From positions 9,348,718 through 9,412,717 of the forward strand of contig OX345639.1 in the NCBI GenBank assembly GCA_947044365.1: a DNA stretch of 64,000 nucleotides. The letters are read 5' to 3'. The translations under genes and the position numbers were made by a program. Under the pieces are notes generated by a model. It saw only the letters and a program-made list of their open reading frames with translations, had not been told where the DNA came from and searched no databases. This document shows, one piece after another, positions 37,030 to 49,592 of the stretch. Source of the stretch: Petrosia ficiformis (Eukaryota > Porifera > Demospongiae > Haplosclerida > Petrosiidae). Position 1 is the first letter of the stretch. The number at the start of each line of letters is the position of its first letter.

Positions 37030-40000
37030 TTATTTGTGTTTTGTTCTGAGAATCTGTTGTGGAATAGTCATTTTTACTTTTCCAGGAAAATATCTTGATA
37101 AATCGTTATCCTGTAATAGAGAGTATCAAATGTAAACTAAGACACAATAAATGCATACATACGTACATACATACATACATACATAATTACATACATACAT
37201 ACATACATACATAATTACATATACATACATACATATATTATACCTTTATGCTTCGTAACAAATCTTTCTCAATTTGTGTAGTCTCTCTATTTTGAATATA
37301 TTTGTGTAATGCAGTTTTAGCAGCTGAAATATAAAGTGTCAATGTGAAGTTAATAAAATTAATAATTAAGGGTCTGATTACCTTTTCCTCTTCTATTGGG
37401 TCCAGGGATTAGTTTAACTTTAAATCTATAATATATAATTAATAATTCAGTATATTATAATATTAATATCTGTAAATAAACTATTTTTGTCTACAAGGAA
37501 AGTTAACTAAAGGACATTCACGTTCACCATGACCTTAGGAAAATGTTTATAAGTTTAGTTTGGAATGAGTAGCAATCTTTTTTCCTGCACCATTTTCATT
37601 CAATTATCCTTCCCGTTCTTTTTTGTTTATATCAAATTTCAATCCATTGCTTCATTATTGAGTTACAGTATAATCATGTATTTACCTTATGACATTAAAC
37701 TATACACTATAGTACATATAAAGTCATCATATGTTGAGTTAGACACAGGACATGATAACTGTTATGTGTATATACAACATGTACCTTGTAACATAAACAT
37801 TAGGTCAAAATGTTTTTGTACAGTGAGTGTTAAATGCTGTATTGATGTAGGACATGGTGTGTACATAAATCAGCTATAGAAACACAAACAAAGCCAATGA
37901 TTCTTTGTGAACAAGTCATGCAGGACGTTGTCTGATCAGTCTAGTCAATGTCTGGTAAATTGAAGCTAAACTGTATACAAAGTATATGGGGAGCAGGACA
38001 AGAGTGGTGAAAATAGGACAAAATGTCTGGCAGTTGGCTCAATATTTCCACACATCTGAATGTAAAGTCTGTTCATAATGACCTCAACATTAGTATGACT
38101 ATTTCCATACCACTGGTCTTCATGAAACATCCTATATTATTATTATTATATACATGCTTAGTTACTTGTAATTGTGTAAAGCAGAATATGGTGCACAAAC
38201 AGGAAGTGCAAATAGTAATATATCCTCAGGTAGAGGAGAACCTGTGAGGGAATCAACAATCAGACTATCCTAAAAGTAGGTAAGAAGAAAAGTGTATCAA
38301 CTGTTCATAAATCAAAGAACTTTATCTTGCTTTTTTCAATTCTTCCAGCTGTAATAGATTCTCTTCTTCTATTAAAGCTTTCTTCTCTTCTTCATCGTCT
38401 GATACATCAATTTCCTTTAATAATACAAAATATAACAACACAATAGAATATAACAAAGACTATAATACCTCATCTATATTATTAGTTAGTTCAGTCTGAG
38501 TTTCATGCACATGTAATTCTGGAATGAGTCCATTAGTATTTGGCTCTTCATGTAATAGATTAGTAGTAGGATTATATATTTGTGTAGTAGAAGTGAGAGT
38601 GTGTGTGTGGAGACTATTAACAGAACATGAATTTGAGTCTTGAACTCTAACATCAAACTGTTTCAAACTTCCGTCTTGAAGTTCTTCCATTTCTGAAATG
38701 CCATCTTGAGATTTATCCTGACTGAAGTTTCCATATTGTGGTTCTTCTTGTTCCAAAGTATCGTCCTGGTGTTCATTCTCTACATCCAGTACTAACATTT
38801 CAGACTCTTCCTCTTCTGATATAACTCCACTCTCCATTTTCACAAAAACAGGTCCTTTCTGTTTATGCTGCTTTCCAATGATATCTACTTGAGTTTTCTC
38901 TTTATTCTTTTGATGATATTTAGCTTTTGGGTTGAATGTTTGACCAAGATCTCCTTTCTTTCCTTTTGCTTTACCTTTCTTCCCTTTGATCTCTTTAGGG
39001 ACTCCAGCAGACTATAGTGTAATAAATCTTATCATTACCAGACTTTGAAATTTGATGATGTAAATACTTGTTAATGATGTTGAAAGCTCAAAATGTGTTT
39101 CAGGAGCGGATAAAAATTAAAATAAATGATTTATATTTAGTAGTGAAGTAGTTCTGAATAGTAAAACTTCCTTAAATGGTCGTTAAATTAAGTGTTCTTT
39201 TTGTATCAATTAACAGTCGGGTATAATGCACTTTTCTGCAATATGGATAATTTCCAGTACATGTATATGTATATACGTACACATAGTTTTGAATTTGGGT
39301 TTGTCTACTATAATGCTGAGCCCTTCAAATATTCTATGAGCTCAAATTAATCAGAGCAAGTGGTCTCAACACTTTATTAAACATTAAGACAGTCAATCAT
39401 GCAATGTACTTACAGCTAATATTTCCATTCTCATTTGTCTCTCTTCATCATCCTGATCCCAATATCTCTCTTTGATTTTCTTCTGTTTAGACTTTAGAAA
39501 ATGGAGAATATACTAAACCAATATATATATTATAAAACAAACCTTTTGTCCTCTTTTATACTGTTGTTGAGAAGAAACCGGATTAGGAGACTGTTTCTTT
39601 CCAATAAATTTTTCCTTTTCTTTCGCAGTTTGTTGTTCTTCACTCTCCTCTTTGATAGTTTGATTCCTCTTCCCTTGCTTCTTAAGAATTCTAATTTATA
39701 TGTGCACAAAATACCAATTATAATTTGAGAGATTCTTGAATCTCCCCCTCTTCCTCAGGACCCTGCAGGGTTTACATGATTTCTAATCTCTGTGTCTGTG
39801 TTAGTATATGTAGCATTTCTCAAAACCAGGACACCTTTTGTAACACTAAACTTAAAACTAATACTCTCTCTGCTGTGGTATACTACTCATAGGCACAGGA
39901 TGATGTTTTTGAATGGGGGGGGGGGGGGGGGGGGAAGGGTGTGGCACCAATAGCTATCATGTGTACCAAACTACTGGCCTCACCAAAATTTAAGGGAGGG

Positions 40001-43000
40001 ACCAGCCCCTGGAGCCCCACATTCTTACGCCACTGCAAGTACTGACATGGTATTATTGACAGTGTATTGTACCTTTTTTCCTTGGCTGACAAATGCTTGT
40101 ACATGTAACTGCTCTTTATTTGATCCTACAAAATAAGTGTGATCACCTTCATAATTTAATTATCTTCATCTCACCTCTTGATCGTCATCTGAATATAGTC
40201 CAGTGGTATCATGTAATGGCATACTGGTACCAGTCATTGGTTTACTGGTACCACTAACACCATTATCAGGTATAGAAGAAGCAGCACTGATACTTCTTTG
40301 AAACTCAAACTTAATGCCTTCCTTCATTTGAATTTGAATAGCAGTATCAGGAAATTCAAATTCATCTTCTCCCTCTTCTTCCTCTTCTTCTTCAAGTGGT
40401 CGAGGTTCTCTTTCATCCTCCTCTTCTTCCTCCTCCTCCAGATCTTCAGGGATATCTTCCTCGTCATCAACAATCACTTCACTCACTCCATCACTTATCT
40501 AATATAATACAAAGACTGGCATACACTGCAAAAACAAAATGGTTAAAGTAACTAATTTAGTGGTTAGTACAGTTACAAGGATTCAACAGGTTGTTCAGAA
40601 TACATACATGATGTTATCGGAGATGTAGAAAGGAAGAAAGAAAGAAAGAAAGAAAGACACCTGAGGCAATGCCATGTACATCTAATAGCTACTAATTGTA
40701 TATTTGATTAGTTGAAGCACTATAATTATAGAATGCTGTCTACTAATATTTCATGTCAACAAGTTTACTACTAAAGTATATGTAATTGTATCTGGCCATC
40801 AAAATTGCTTGGAAACCTGCCAAAACATAATTTAATACATTGTATTGTACCTTTCAATACTTGATGCACATTATGTTGTACATTGTACATTTACCAATAC
40901 TTGTACATGTACCTTCGATTAATACATGTACACGTACCTTCTATTAATACATGTACATGTACCTCATATTAATACATGTACATGTACCTTATATTAATAC
41001 ATGTACATGTACCTTATATTAATACATGTACATGTACCTTATATTATTACATGTACATGTACCTTCTATTAATACATGTACATGTACCGTCTATTAATAC
41101 ATGTACATATACCTTATATTAATACATGTACCTTCTATTAATACATGTACATATACCTTATATTAATACATGTACATGTACCTTATATTATTACATGTAC
41201 ATGTACCTTCTATTAATACATGTACATGTACCTTATATTATTACATGTACACAATGTACATGTACCTTTAATACATGTACATGTACCTCTTATTAATACA
41301 TGTACATGTACCTTATATTAATACATGTACATGTTCCTTGTACCAATAACATTGTACATATACAATGTACAAATACCATTGTACATGTACCTTGTACATG
41401 TATTAATAGAAGGTACATGTTGTACATGTATTGGTACATGTACATGTACATGTATTAATATGAGGTACATGTACATGTATTAATATAAGGTACATGTACA
41501 TGTATTAATATAAGGTACATGTTGTACATGTATTGGTACATGTACATGTATTAATATAAGGTACATGTACATGTATTAATATAAGGTACATGTTGTACAT
41601 GTATTGGTACATGTACATGTATTAATATAAGGTACATGTACATGTATTGGTACATGTACATGTATTAATATAAGGTACATGTACATGTGTTAATATAAGG
41701 TACATGTACATGTATTAATAAGAGGTACATGTACATGTATTAATGGTTAAACTTATTATTGAGTATCAGATGATCAAGTTAATACAACAGGTTAACTCAT
41801 ATTTTACTGACCATTGACAGCTGATCATCATCTGTTTCTCTCACTCTTCTCTCATTCAAATGGTTAGATATGCTTGTCTCATCCAGCTATAAGATAAACA
41901 ACATTATTGATATTAATCACATCTCTTGTTCTCTTACTTTAAATAAAATAGCAAACCCAAGAGCTAACTGACAAGGAGGGAGAAAGTTCTTTTTACCTAA
42001 AGGAGACCAGAGATTACAGCACATATTAACTGATATTAACTCTACCTCTTATCATGAAACTTCCTGTTGTCAGGTATTCTCCACTCGGAGCAGTTTTAGA
42101 TACCTGAAATATAAAGCTAATATATTACTTATCAGTTACATGTGTACACTACATGTGGTGTCTGTGAGCATACATGTATATGTATCAGAGGTTTTGATAA
42201 GTTTTGAAGCATGGGCCAAATTGGCTCAAAAACAAATAGTGTGTTTGCCATTGGGAATACATCTTGAACCAATTAACAAAAAAGTAATGCTGTTAGTGAC
42301 AATATAATCATAATTAACTGCACCACTGGCCCAAAGAGAGAACTGTGCAGTGCCACATAAGAAGCTCTTTGGGCCAATGGTGCGCCATATGAGCTTATCA
42401 AAAACACTGATATGTATGTGTTTCTGTGTATCTACTCACTTGATTAGCATACACCCACCAAGCACTGGTAACAATCTTAGCTTCCCAAGCTGAACTATAG
42501 CACACTGCCATGATCCCAGCTTCGTTAAGGGTCTTAGGAGGTATAGGGCCCCCTGTGATGATGAGGAGTAATTATAATATTATAATTAGTTAATTGGTTC
42601 CCTTACCTGTTGGATTCTTAACGATGACACTTGTGGCTCCATGAAGATCAGCATGTACATATATATCAGCTAAATAAAGGGAAATTATTGATTGATGTAA
42701 TATTAGGTAATAATTAGCTACTGACCAATCATAACCACAGTTATAATCATATTCATACCATCACTCACTATCATTAAGATACTTCTTCACAACTAGTTCA
42801 TTTTGTTGCTGGTCTCTTCCTCCAAGTACCAGATAGTTTTCAGAGCTGATAAACCAGTAAAACTTCTCAAACCAATGTACCTTTCTAGCCTTCTGGATAC
42901 GAGATACAACAGCTGCTTGCTTGAGACTTTGTTTGGTTTTCTTCTCGGCTGATTTTAAAGCCTAATTAAGAAAGAAAAAGATTTAAAATAACTCCACTCT

Positions 43001-46000
43001 TAACTCAAGTCCTCAAATTGGGTCATACCTTCTCTGAGGCATCAATTGTCTTTTGTTCTTTTCTTGCAGCTTGCTTTTTCTGACCATAATATCTCCGAGC
43101 ATTAGCATATACAGACAAGGAAAGATCTACATCCACTTTTATACCTTTCTTCGGTTTCTGATATTAAAATTAAATTTAATTAAAAATCTAATTATAAGAT
43201 TAACAATACCTTTTTCTTTTTTTGAACTTTTTCTTCAATTTCATCATCATCATTATCACTCTCATAAGGTTCTCTGTGAAATATAGATATATATGTATAT
43301 ATATGTTTATATGTATGTATGTATTTATGCTTGTATGTATGTACATGCTTGTATTAATGTACGCATGTCTATATGAACATGTACATACGATTACATGTTG
43401 TATGTATGTATGTATGTATGAATGTATGTATGTATGTATGTATATATGTATGTATGTATGTATGTCTGTATATATGTATGAATGTATGTATGTTAACGTA
43501 TATATATATATGTATGTATGTATGTTGTATGTATGAATGTTGTATGTATGTATGTACGTATGTATGTATGTATGTATGTAAACATGTATGTATACATATT
43601 ATATATAATATATATGTATATATGTATGTACATATAAGTATGTATGTTTTATATATGCATACAAACTTTAACTGAAGTGTAATCAGATTGGAATGGAGTT
43701 TTAAACTATGTATAATGGATGCTACAGGATCTCCTCTCATCTGAGCATCTCTTACAAGCAATTGAATATCTCCCCAGTCCATAGCACTAGCAACAGCACT
43801 ACGTATCACGATACAAGCTTTCTCTACCAAATCACTGTTGAGTTCTATTAATTCTGCTTTGTACTTATCTTCATCCTGTGTATGAGTGGACAAATGGTTG
43901 GATCAATGGACCATTGGATTGTGTACATGGTTCATATGTATATGAACATTATGTAAAGAACAACACAATGTATGGACAAATGGTTGGATCAATGGACCAT
44001 TGGATTGTGTACATGGTTCATATGTATATGAACATTATGTAAAGAACAACACAATGTATGGACAAATGGTTGGATCAATGGACCATTGGATTGTGTACAT
44101 GGTTAATATGTATATGAACATTATGTAAAGAACAACACAATGTATGGACAAATGGTTGGATCAATGGACCATTGGATTGTGTACATGGTTAATATGTATA
44201 TGAACATTATGTAAAGAACAACACAATGTATGGACAAATGGTTAAATCAATGGACCATTGGATTGTGCATGGTTCATATGTAGATGAACATTATGTAAAG
44301 AACAACACAATGTATGGACAAATGGTTGGATCAATGGACCATTGGATTGTGTACATGGTTCATATGTATATGAACATTATGTAAAGAACAACACAATGTA
44401 TGGACAAATGGTTGGATCAATGGACCATTGGATTGTGTACATGGTTCATATGTATATGAACATTATGTAAAGAACAACACAATGTATGGACAAATGGTTG
44501 GATCAATGGACCATTGGATTGTGTACATGGTTCATATGTATATGAACATTATGTAAAGAACAACACAATGTATGGACAAATGGTTGGATCAATGGACCAT
44601 TGGATTGTGCATGGTTCATATGTATATGAACATTATGTAAAGAACAACACAATGTATGGACAAATGGTTGGATCGATGGACCATTGGATTGTGTACATGG
44701 TTCATATGTATATGAACATTATGTAAAGAACAACACAATGTATGGACAAATGGTTGGATCAATGGACCATTGGATTGTGTACATGGTTCATATGTATATG
44801 AACATTATGTAAAGAACAACACAATGTATGGACAAATGGTTGGATCAATGGACCATTGGATTGTGTACATGGTTCATATGTATATGAACATTATGTAAAG
44901 AACAACACAATGTATGGACAAATGGTTGGATCAATGGACCATTGGATTGTGTACATGGTTCATATGTATATGAACATTATGTAAAGAACAACACAATGTA
45001 TGGACAAATGGTTGGATCAATGGACCATTGGATTGTGTACATGTTAATAAATAATAATTATAGTATGTGATTAATACTGACTTGTGATTGTTTCAATGCT
45101 TCAAGTCTTTTTAAATGGTCCTGTTTGATATTGTCCAGTTTCTTAACAGCTGCTTTTTGCTGAATGAACAAAGAAATTAAGTATATATACATAGATAGAC
45201 AGATAGATAGATAGATAGATAGATAAATAGATAAATAGATAGATAAATAGATAGATAGATACTGTAGATAGATATACAATATTTTTTTGTAGTCACTTAC
45301 CAACTGATGAGTTTTCACATCTTGTTTCTGACTAGTCTTTGAAGAAAAAAATTCATCAACAGCCTGATAGAAATAAACACAACTAATTGAAATTACAAAT
45401 ATAAACTAATACTTAGTTGATGTAAAAATGATTAGTAATGATTCAAAAATAATCAGCTTTGAATGACATGATATGCTATAGTACTCACTTGGGGTCTATT
45501 ATATACATAGTACTCACTTGGGGTCTATTATATACATAGTACTCACTTGGGGTCTATTATATACATAGTACTCACTTGGGGTCTATTATACACATTGTAC
45601 TCACTTGGGGTCTATTATATACGTAGTGCTCACTTGGGGTCTATTATATACGTAGTGCTCACTTGGGGTCTATTACATAGTACTCACTTGGGGTCTATTA
45701 TATACATAGTACTCACTTGAGGTCTATTATATACATAGTACTCACTTGGGGTCTATTATATACATAGTACTCACTTGGGGTCTATTATATACATAGTACT
45801 CACTTGGGGTCTATTATATACATAGTACTTACTTGGGGTCTATTATATACATAGTACTCACTTGGGGTCTATTATATACTTAGTACTTACTTGGGGTCTA
45901 TTATATACGTAGTACTCACTTGGGGTCTATTATATACATAGTACTCACTTGGGGTCTATTATATACATAGTACTTACTTGGGGTCTATTATATACATAGT

Positions 46001-49000
46001 ACTCACTTGGGGTCTATTATATACATAGTACTCACTTGGGGTCTATTATACACATTGTACTCACTTGGGGTCTATTATATACGTAGTGCTCACTTGGGGT
46101 CTATTATATACGTAGTGCTCACTTGGGGTCTATTACATAGTACTCACTTGGGGTCTATTATATACATAGTACTCACTTGAGGTCTATTATATACATAGTA
46201 CTCACTTGGGGTCTATTATATACATAGTACTCACTTGGGGTCTATTATATACATAGTACTCACTTGGGGTCTATTATATACATAGTACTCACTTGGGGTC
46301 TATTATATACATAGTACTCACTTGGGGTCTATTATATACTTAGTACTTACTTGGGGTCTATTATATACGTAGTACTCACTTGGGGTCTATTATATACATA
46401 GTACTCACTTGGGGTCTATTATATACATAGTACTTACTTGGGGTCTATTATATACATAGTACTCACTTGGGGTCTATTATATACATAGTACTCACTTGGG
46501 GTCTATTATATACATAGTACTCACTTGAGGTCTATTATATACTTAGTACTTACTTGAGGTCTATTATACTCACTTTATTAAAAGTTTCATATTCCTGATA
46601 GCAACTCGATTGACCTCAAGTGAGTACTACGTATGTAATAGACCCCTATTACATACGTAGTACTCACTTGAGGTCTATTATATACATAGTACTCACTTGG
46701 GGTCTATTATATACATAGTACTCACTTGAGGTCTATTATATACCTAGTACTCACTTGGGGTCTATTATATACATAGTACTCACTTGGGGTCTATTATATA
46801 CGTAGTACTCACTTGGGGTCTATTATATACATAGTACTCACTTGGGGTCTATTATATACATAGTACTCACTTGGGGTCTATTATATACGTAGTACTCACT
46901 TGGGGTCTATTATATACATAGTACTCACTTGGGGTCTATTATATACATAGTACTCACTTGGGGTCTATTATATACATAGTACTCACTTGGGGTCTATTAT
47001 ATACATAATACTCACTTGGGGTCTATTATATACATAGTACTCACTTGGGGTCTATTATATACGTAGTACTCACTTGAGGTCTATTATATACATGTACATA
47101 GTACTCATTTGAGGTCTATTATATACTTAGTACTCACTTGGGGTCTATTATATACATAGTACTCACTTGGGGTCTATTATATACATAGTACTCACTTGGG
47201 GTCTATTATATACATAGTACTCACTTGGGGTCTATTATATACGTAGTACTCACTTGAGGTCTATTATATACATGTACATAGTACTCACTTGGGGTCTATT
47301 ATATACTTAGTACTCATTTGGGGTCTATTATATACATAGTACTCACTTGAGGTCTATTATATACACAGTACTCACTTGAGGTCTATTATACTCACTTTAT
47401 TAAAAGTTTCATATTCCTGATAGCAACTCGATTGATATTGTCTGAATAACATTGGATGAAACTCAACATTCATTACTAAGTCCTCTATACTCCTAGCCCC
47501 ACCCTCAGCTCCTTTGTCTCCATTCTGTACTATTGGAGTAATCTCTTTCTTTTGTATTATGTATCCCTGTATATATAATAATAAATTATATTATCAGTGG
47601 TATCAAAACAGCCATATATACAAAATATTGTCCTATAAATCTAGTGATTATCTGGTAACTTGAAACTGAACTATGTACAAGAGCAAGACAAGAGAGATCA
47701 AAATGTCTGACAGTGGTCTCACTACATGTATTTCCACACCTCTACCGATATAACTCACTTTACAAGGTTGTACACGAAGTCTCTGGAATAGAGTATGAGC
47801 TTCTGAGAGAGCGGCCATTACCAGATCAATATCTGATTCTATAGAACACACACACACACATAATATAAATAAATATGTTCAAATTATAAAACGTTCCCAT
47901 TCATCATGACCTCTGAAAAATATTCATAACTTTAGTTTGGAATGTCCAACAATCTTTTACCAACACCATTTTCATATAATTATCATTCCCATCCTTTGTT
48001 ATGTATGTCAAATTTCAATCCATTGCTTCATTACTGAGTTACAGTATAATCATGTATTAACCTTATGACATTAGATTATACACTATATTACATATAAAGT
48101 CAATTTTGAGGTCTTTGTGAATGTGAACATACTTTAATTAATTAATTTAACCTTTATCTTGGTCAAATTGAGAACCAATTTTTGCATTCTCCGGAAAACC
48201 AACTCCAATAAGACAATGTGTAATAATAGCAGGACCAAATACTGTATGTGTGAGATGAGTGATAGATTATTAGTCTCATTCTCAGTCTCGTCTGGGAATG
48301 AGACTTATGTGATAAGCATACTTACCAAAATGAGGATTTAAAAGGTGTTTTAACTGATCACCAGGTTTAGCAGCTGAAAAAATAGACTTTACCCTACACG
48401 ATAAAGAGGAAACAGAGAGGGGGGAGAAAGAGAAGGAGGGAGACAAGGAGAAACAGAGAGAGGGAGAGACAGAGTGAGGGAGAGAGACAGAGAAGGAGGG
48501 AGATAGAGGGTCATTTAACTCTTCAATTCATAAGACATACTGATCTATATCAGGTAATGGTTGCTCCTGTTTGATAGTTTCCATGGAGAATGATTCCCTG
48601 ATTGCAAATTTTACATCAGTATCGTTGTCTGTTCGAACACGTAGTAGACTCAGTATTGTATAAGAATGATCAGTGAGTATAACATTACCCTGGAGTATAT
48701 GGATATAGTGAATAAGTGATCCATCTATCTGTCTGTTTGTCCCATTAATCCATCCATCCATCCATCCATCTACCTATCCATCCCTCCATCCATCAATCCA
48801 TTTAATATCCTACCCTATCATATAATTCAATAATGAGATGATGAGCATACTCAGCCGAACCAAATTGAAGATCCACAACCCTATCAACACCCAATTGAGT
48901 TACAGCAACTAAACGTTTAGCTCTTATATGTTTCCTGAGCTAAGAATAACAATAATAAATGAAAGGATTTTATATACACATATCTACCACCTCCGTGTTC

Positions 49001-49475
49001 ATGTATACACTCACTACATTACATCATATACATTATATATATCATATAATATGAAATTTCTAAATGTAAGTGAGGTCACAGTTTTCTATTTATAGTAACA
49101 AACAGTTTCTATTAATAGTTACATTGAGAAACTACCAAACTACCTTCATTGAAAAACCTGAAGGTTGCATATGTTTGGGCCAGTCAAAGTCAGTTGTGTG
49201 CATACGACAACCTGACTCAAATAGAAGCATTATCTTCTCCTCTGATCTATAGATATAAAGACCTAAACATATATCAAATAATAATATATTTCTTACCTTG
49301 AAAGCTTTATAAGGTAAGTTTTGTGATCAATATCATAGATGTTAGCCACTCTCATACCAAGAACCCTATAAATACAAGTCTCATTGCTACATACTAATAT
49401 ATTACACACTGCCTACCTTCCATTCAAGTGTTCAACAACAGAGAATAGATCTATAGTCGAAAACCTTTCTTTCAT
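37030..49475 (-). CDS. NEMF: Nuclear export mediator factor NEMF (Rqc2 homologue)
   Basis: About 30 exons. Early ones are 49417-49475, 49297-49365, 49144-49246, 48814-48939, 48541-48689, 48326-48393, 48152-48241 and one starting at 47566 and ending 47396. The last coding exon ends at 37030. The N-terminus [10 protein letters not shown] keeps the conserved Asp9, and [13 protein letters not shown] keeps the DR pair of NFACT-N. A coiled coil follows ([19 protein letters not shown]). Then comes the NFACT-R core ([45 protein letters not shown]). Acidic and Lys-rich low-complexity segments precede [16 protein letters not shown] and [14 protein letters not shown]. It works in ribosome-associated quality control, binding stalled 60S-peptidyl-tRNA with Listerin and adding C-terminal tails. 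Confidence 0.96.
37500..37735 (+). mobile_element. Dispersed repeat family VII, copy
   Basis: CAATCCATTGCTTCATTA, GAGTTACAGTATAATCATGT and ACCTTATGACATTA are shared with 47893-48125, and in reverse with 24470-24690. It lies in a NEMF intron. Confidence 0.7.
37938..38062 (-). mobile_element. MITE-like element, family II, copy 3
   Basis: GGGGAGCAGGACAAGAGTGG and CAAAATGTCTGGCAGTTGGC match the reverse of the copies at 9942 and 22529. Confidence 0.55.
40880..41745. repeat. Inverted pair of ATGTACATGTACCT minisatellite arms
   Basis: The left arm (to about 41390) repeats TATTAATACATGTACATGTA-CCTTA. The right arm (from about 41400) repeats the reverse complement. Both units also contain the self-complementary ACATGTACATGT. 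It lies in a NEMF intron. Confidence 0.9.
42188..42409 (-). mobile_element. MITE-like element, family III, copy 2
   Basis: Reverse-oriented copy: GAGGTTTTGATAAG at one end and GAGCTTATCAAAAAC at the other, with GTTAGTGACAATATAATCAT inside. It lies in a NEMF intron. Confidence 0.75.
43285..43665. repeat. TATG microsatellite in a NEMF intron
   Basis: GTAT/TATG runs lie directly next to the 3' end of the exon at about 43672-43883. Open frames here are artefacts. Confidence 0.95.
43887..45045. repeat. 86-bp minisatellite, about 13 copies
   Basis: The unit contains TGGACAAATGGTTGGATCAA, TGGACCATTGGATTGTG and TAAAGAACAACACAATGTA, with few substitutions and two GTAC-loss variants. The first unit abuts the acceptor (CACTCATACACAG on the minus strand) of a NEMF exon. 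Confidence 0.95.
45180..45262. repeat. GATA microsatellite
   Basis: GATA/AATA tetranucleotide run in a NEMF intron. Confidence 0.9.
45484..47395 (-). repeat. 29-bp minisatellite, about 65 copies, beginning at a NEMF 5' splice site
   Basis: Minus-strand units begin GTGAGTACTATGTATATAA and end TAGACCCCAA. The first unit starts exactly at the donor of the exon that ends at 47396. A copy of the last ~39 nt of that exon plus its donor is embedded at 46570-46611. A block of variants near 45590-45690 recurs in the same order near 46050-46160, showing a larger internal duplication. Confidence 0.95.
46612..46675. repeat. 64-bp perfect hairpin inside the 29-bp satellite
   Basis: Arms of 30 nt (GACCTCAAGTGAGTACTACG... 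and its reverse complement) flank a 4-nt ACCC spacer, marking a local inversion of the array. Confidence 0.85.
47642..47750 (-). mobile_element. MITE-like element, family II, copy 4
   Basis: GAGCAAGACAAGAGAGATCA and CAAAATGTCTGACAGTGG followed by TTTCCACACCTC. It lies in a NEMF intron. Confidence 0.55.
47893..48125 (+). mobile_element. Dispersed repeat family VII, copy
   Basis: Shares TTAGTTTGGAATG, CAATCCATTGCTTCATTA and TACATATAAAGTC with 37500-37735. It lies in a NEMF intron. Confidence 0.7.
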
Positions 49476-49592
49476 CTCGATAAGTTGTCATGAACTGGAA
49501 ATACAATTATGTGATCATTATTGAGTTACTAAAGGGTTAAATTTTATTAATTAATTGATGAATCATGAATAAAATTAATTAATTAAAATATA

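Noticed and set aside
45484..47395. CRISPR-like array of regularly spaced 29-bp repeats
   Set aside because: Units are contiguous with no unique spacers, and the host is an animal intron.
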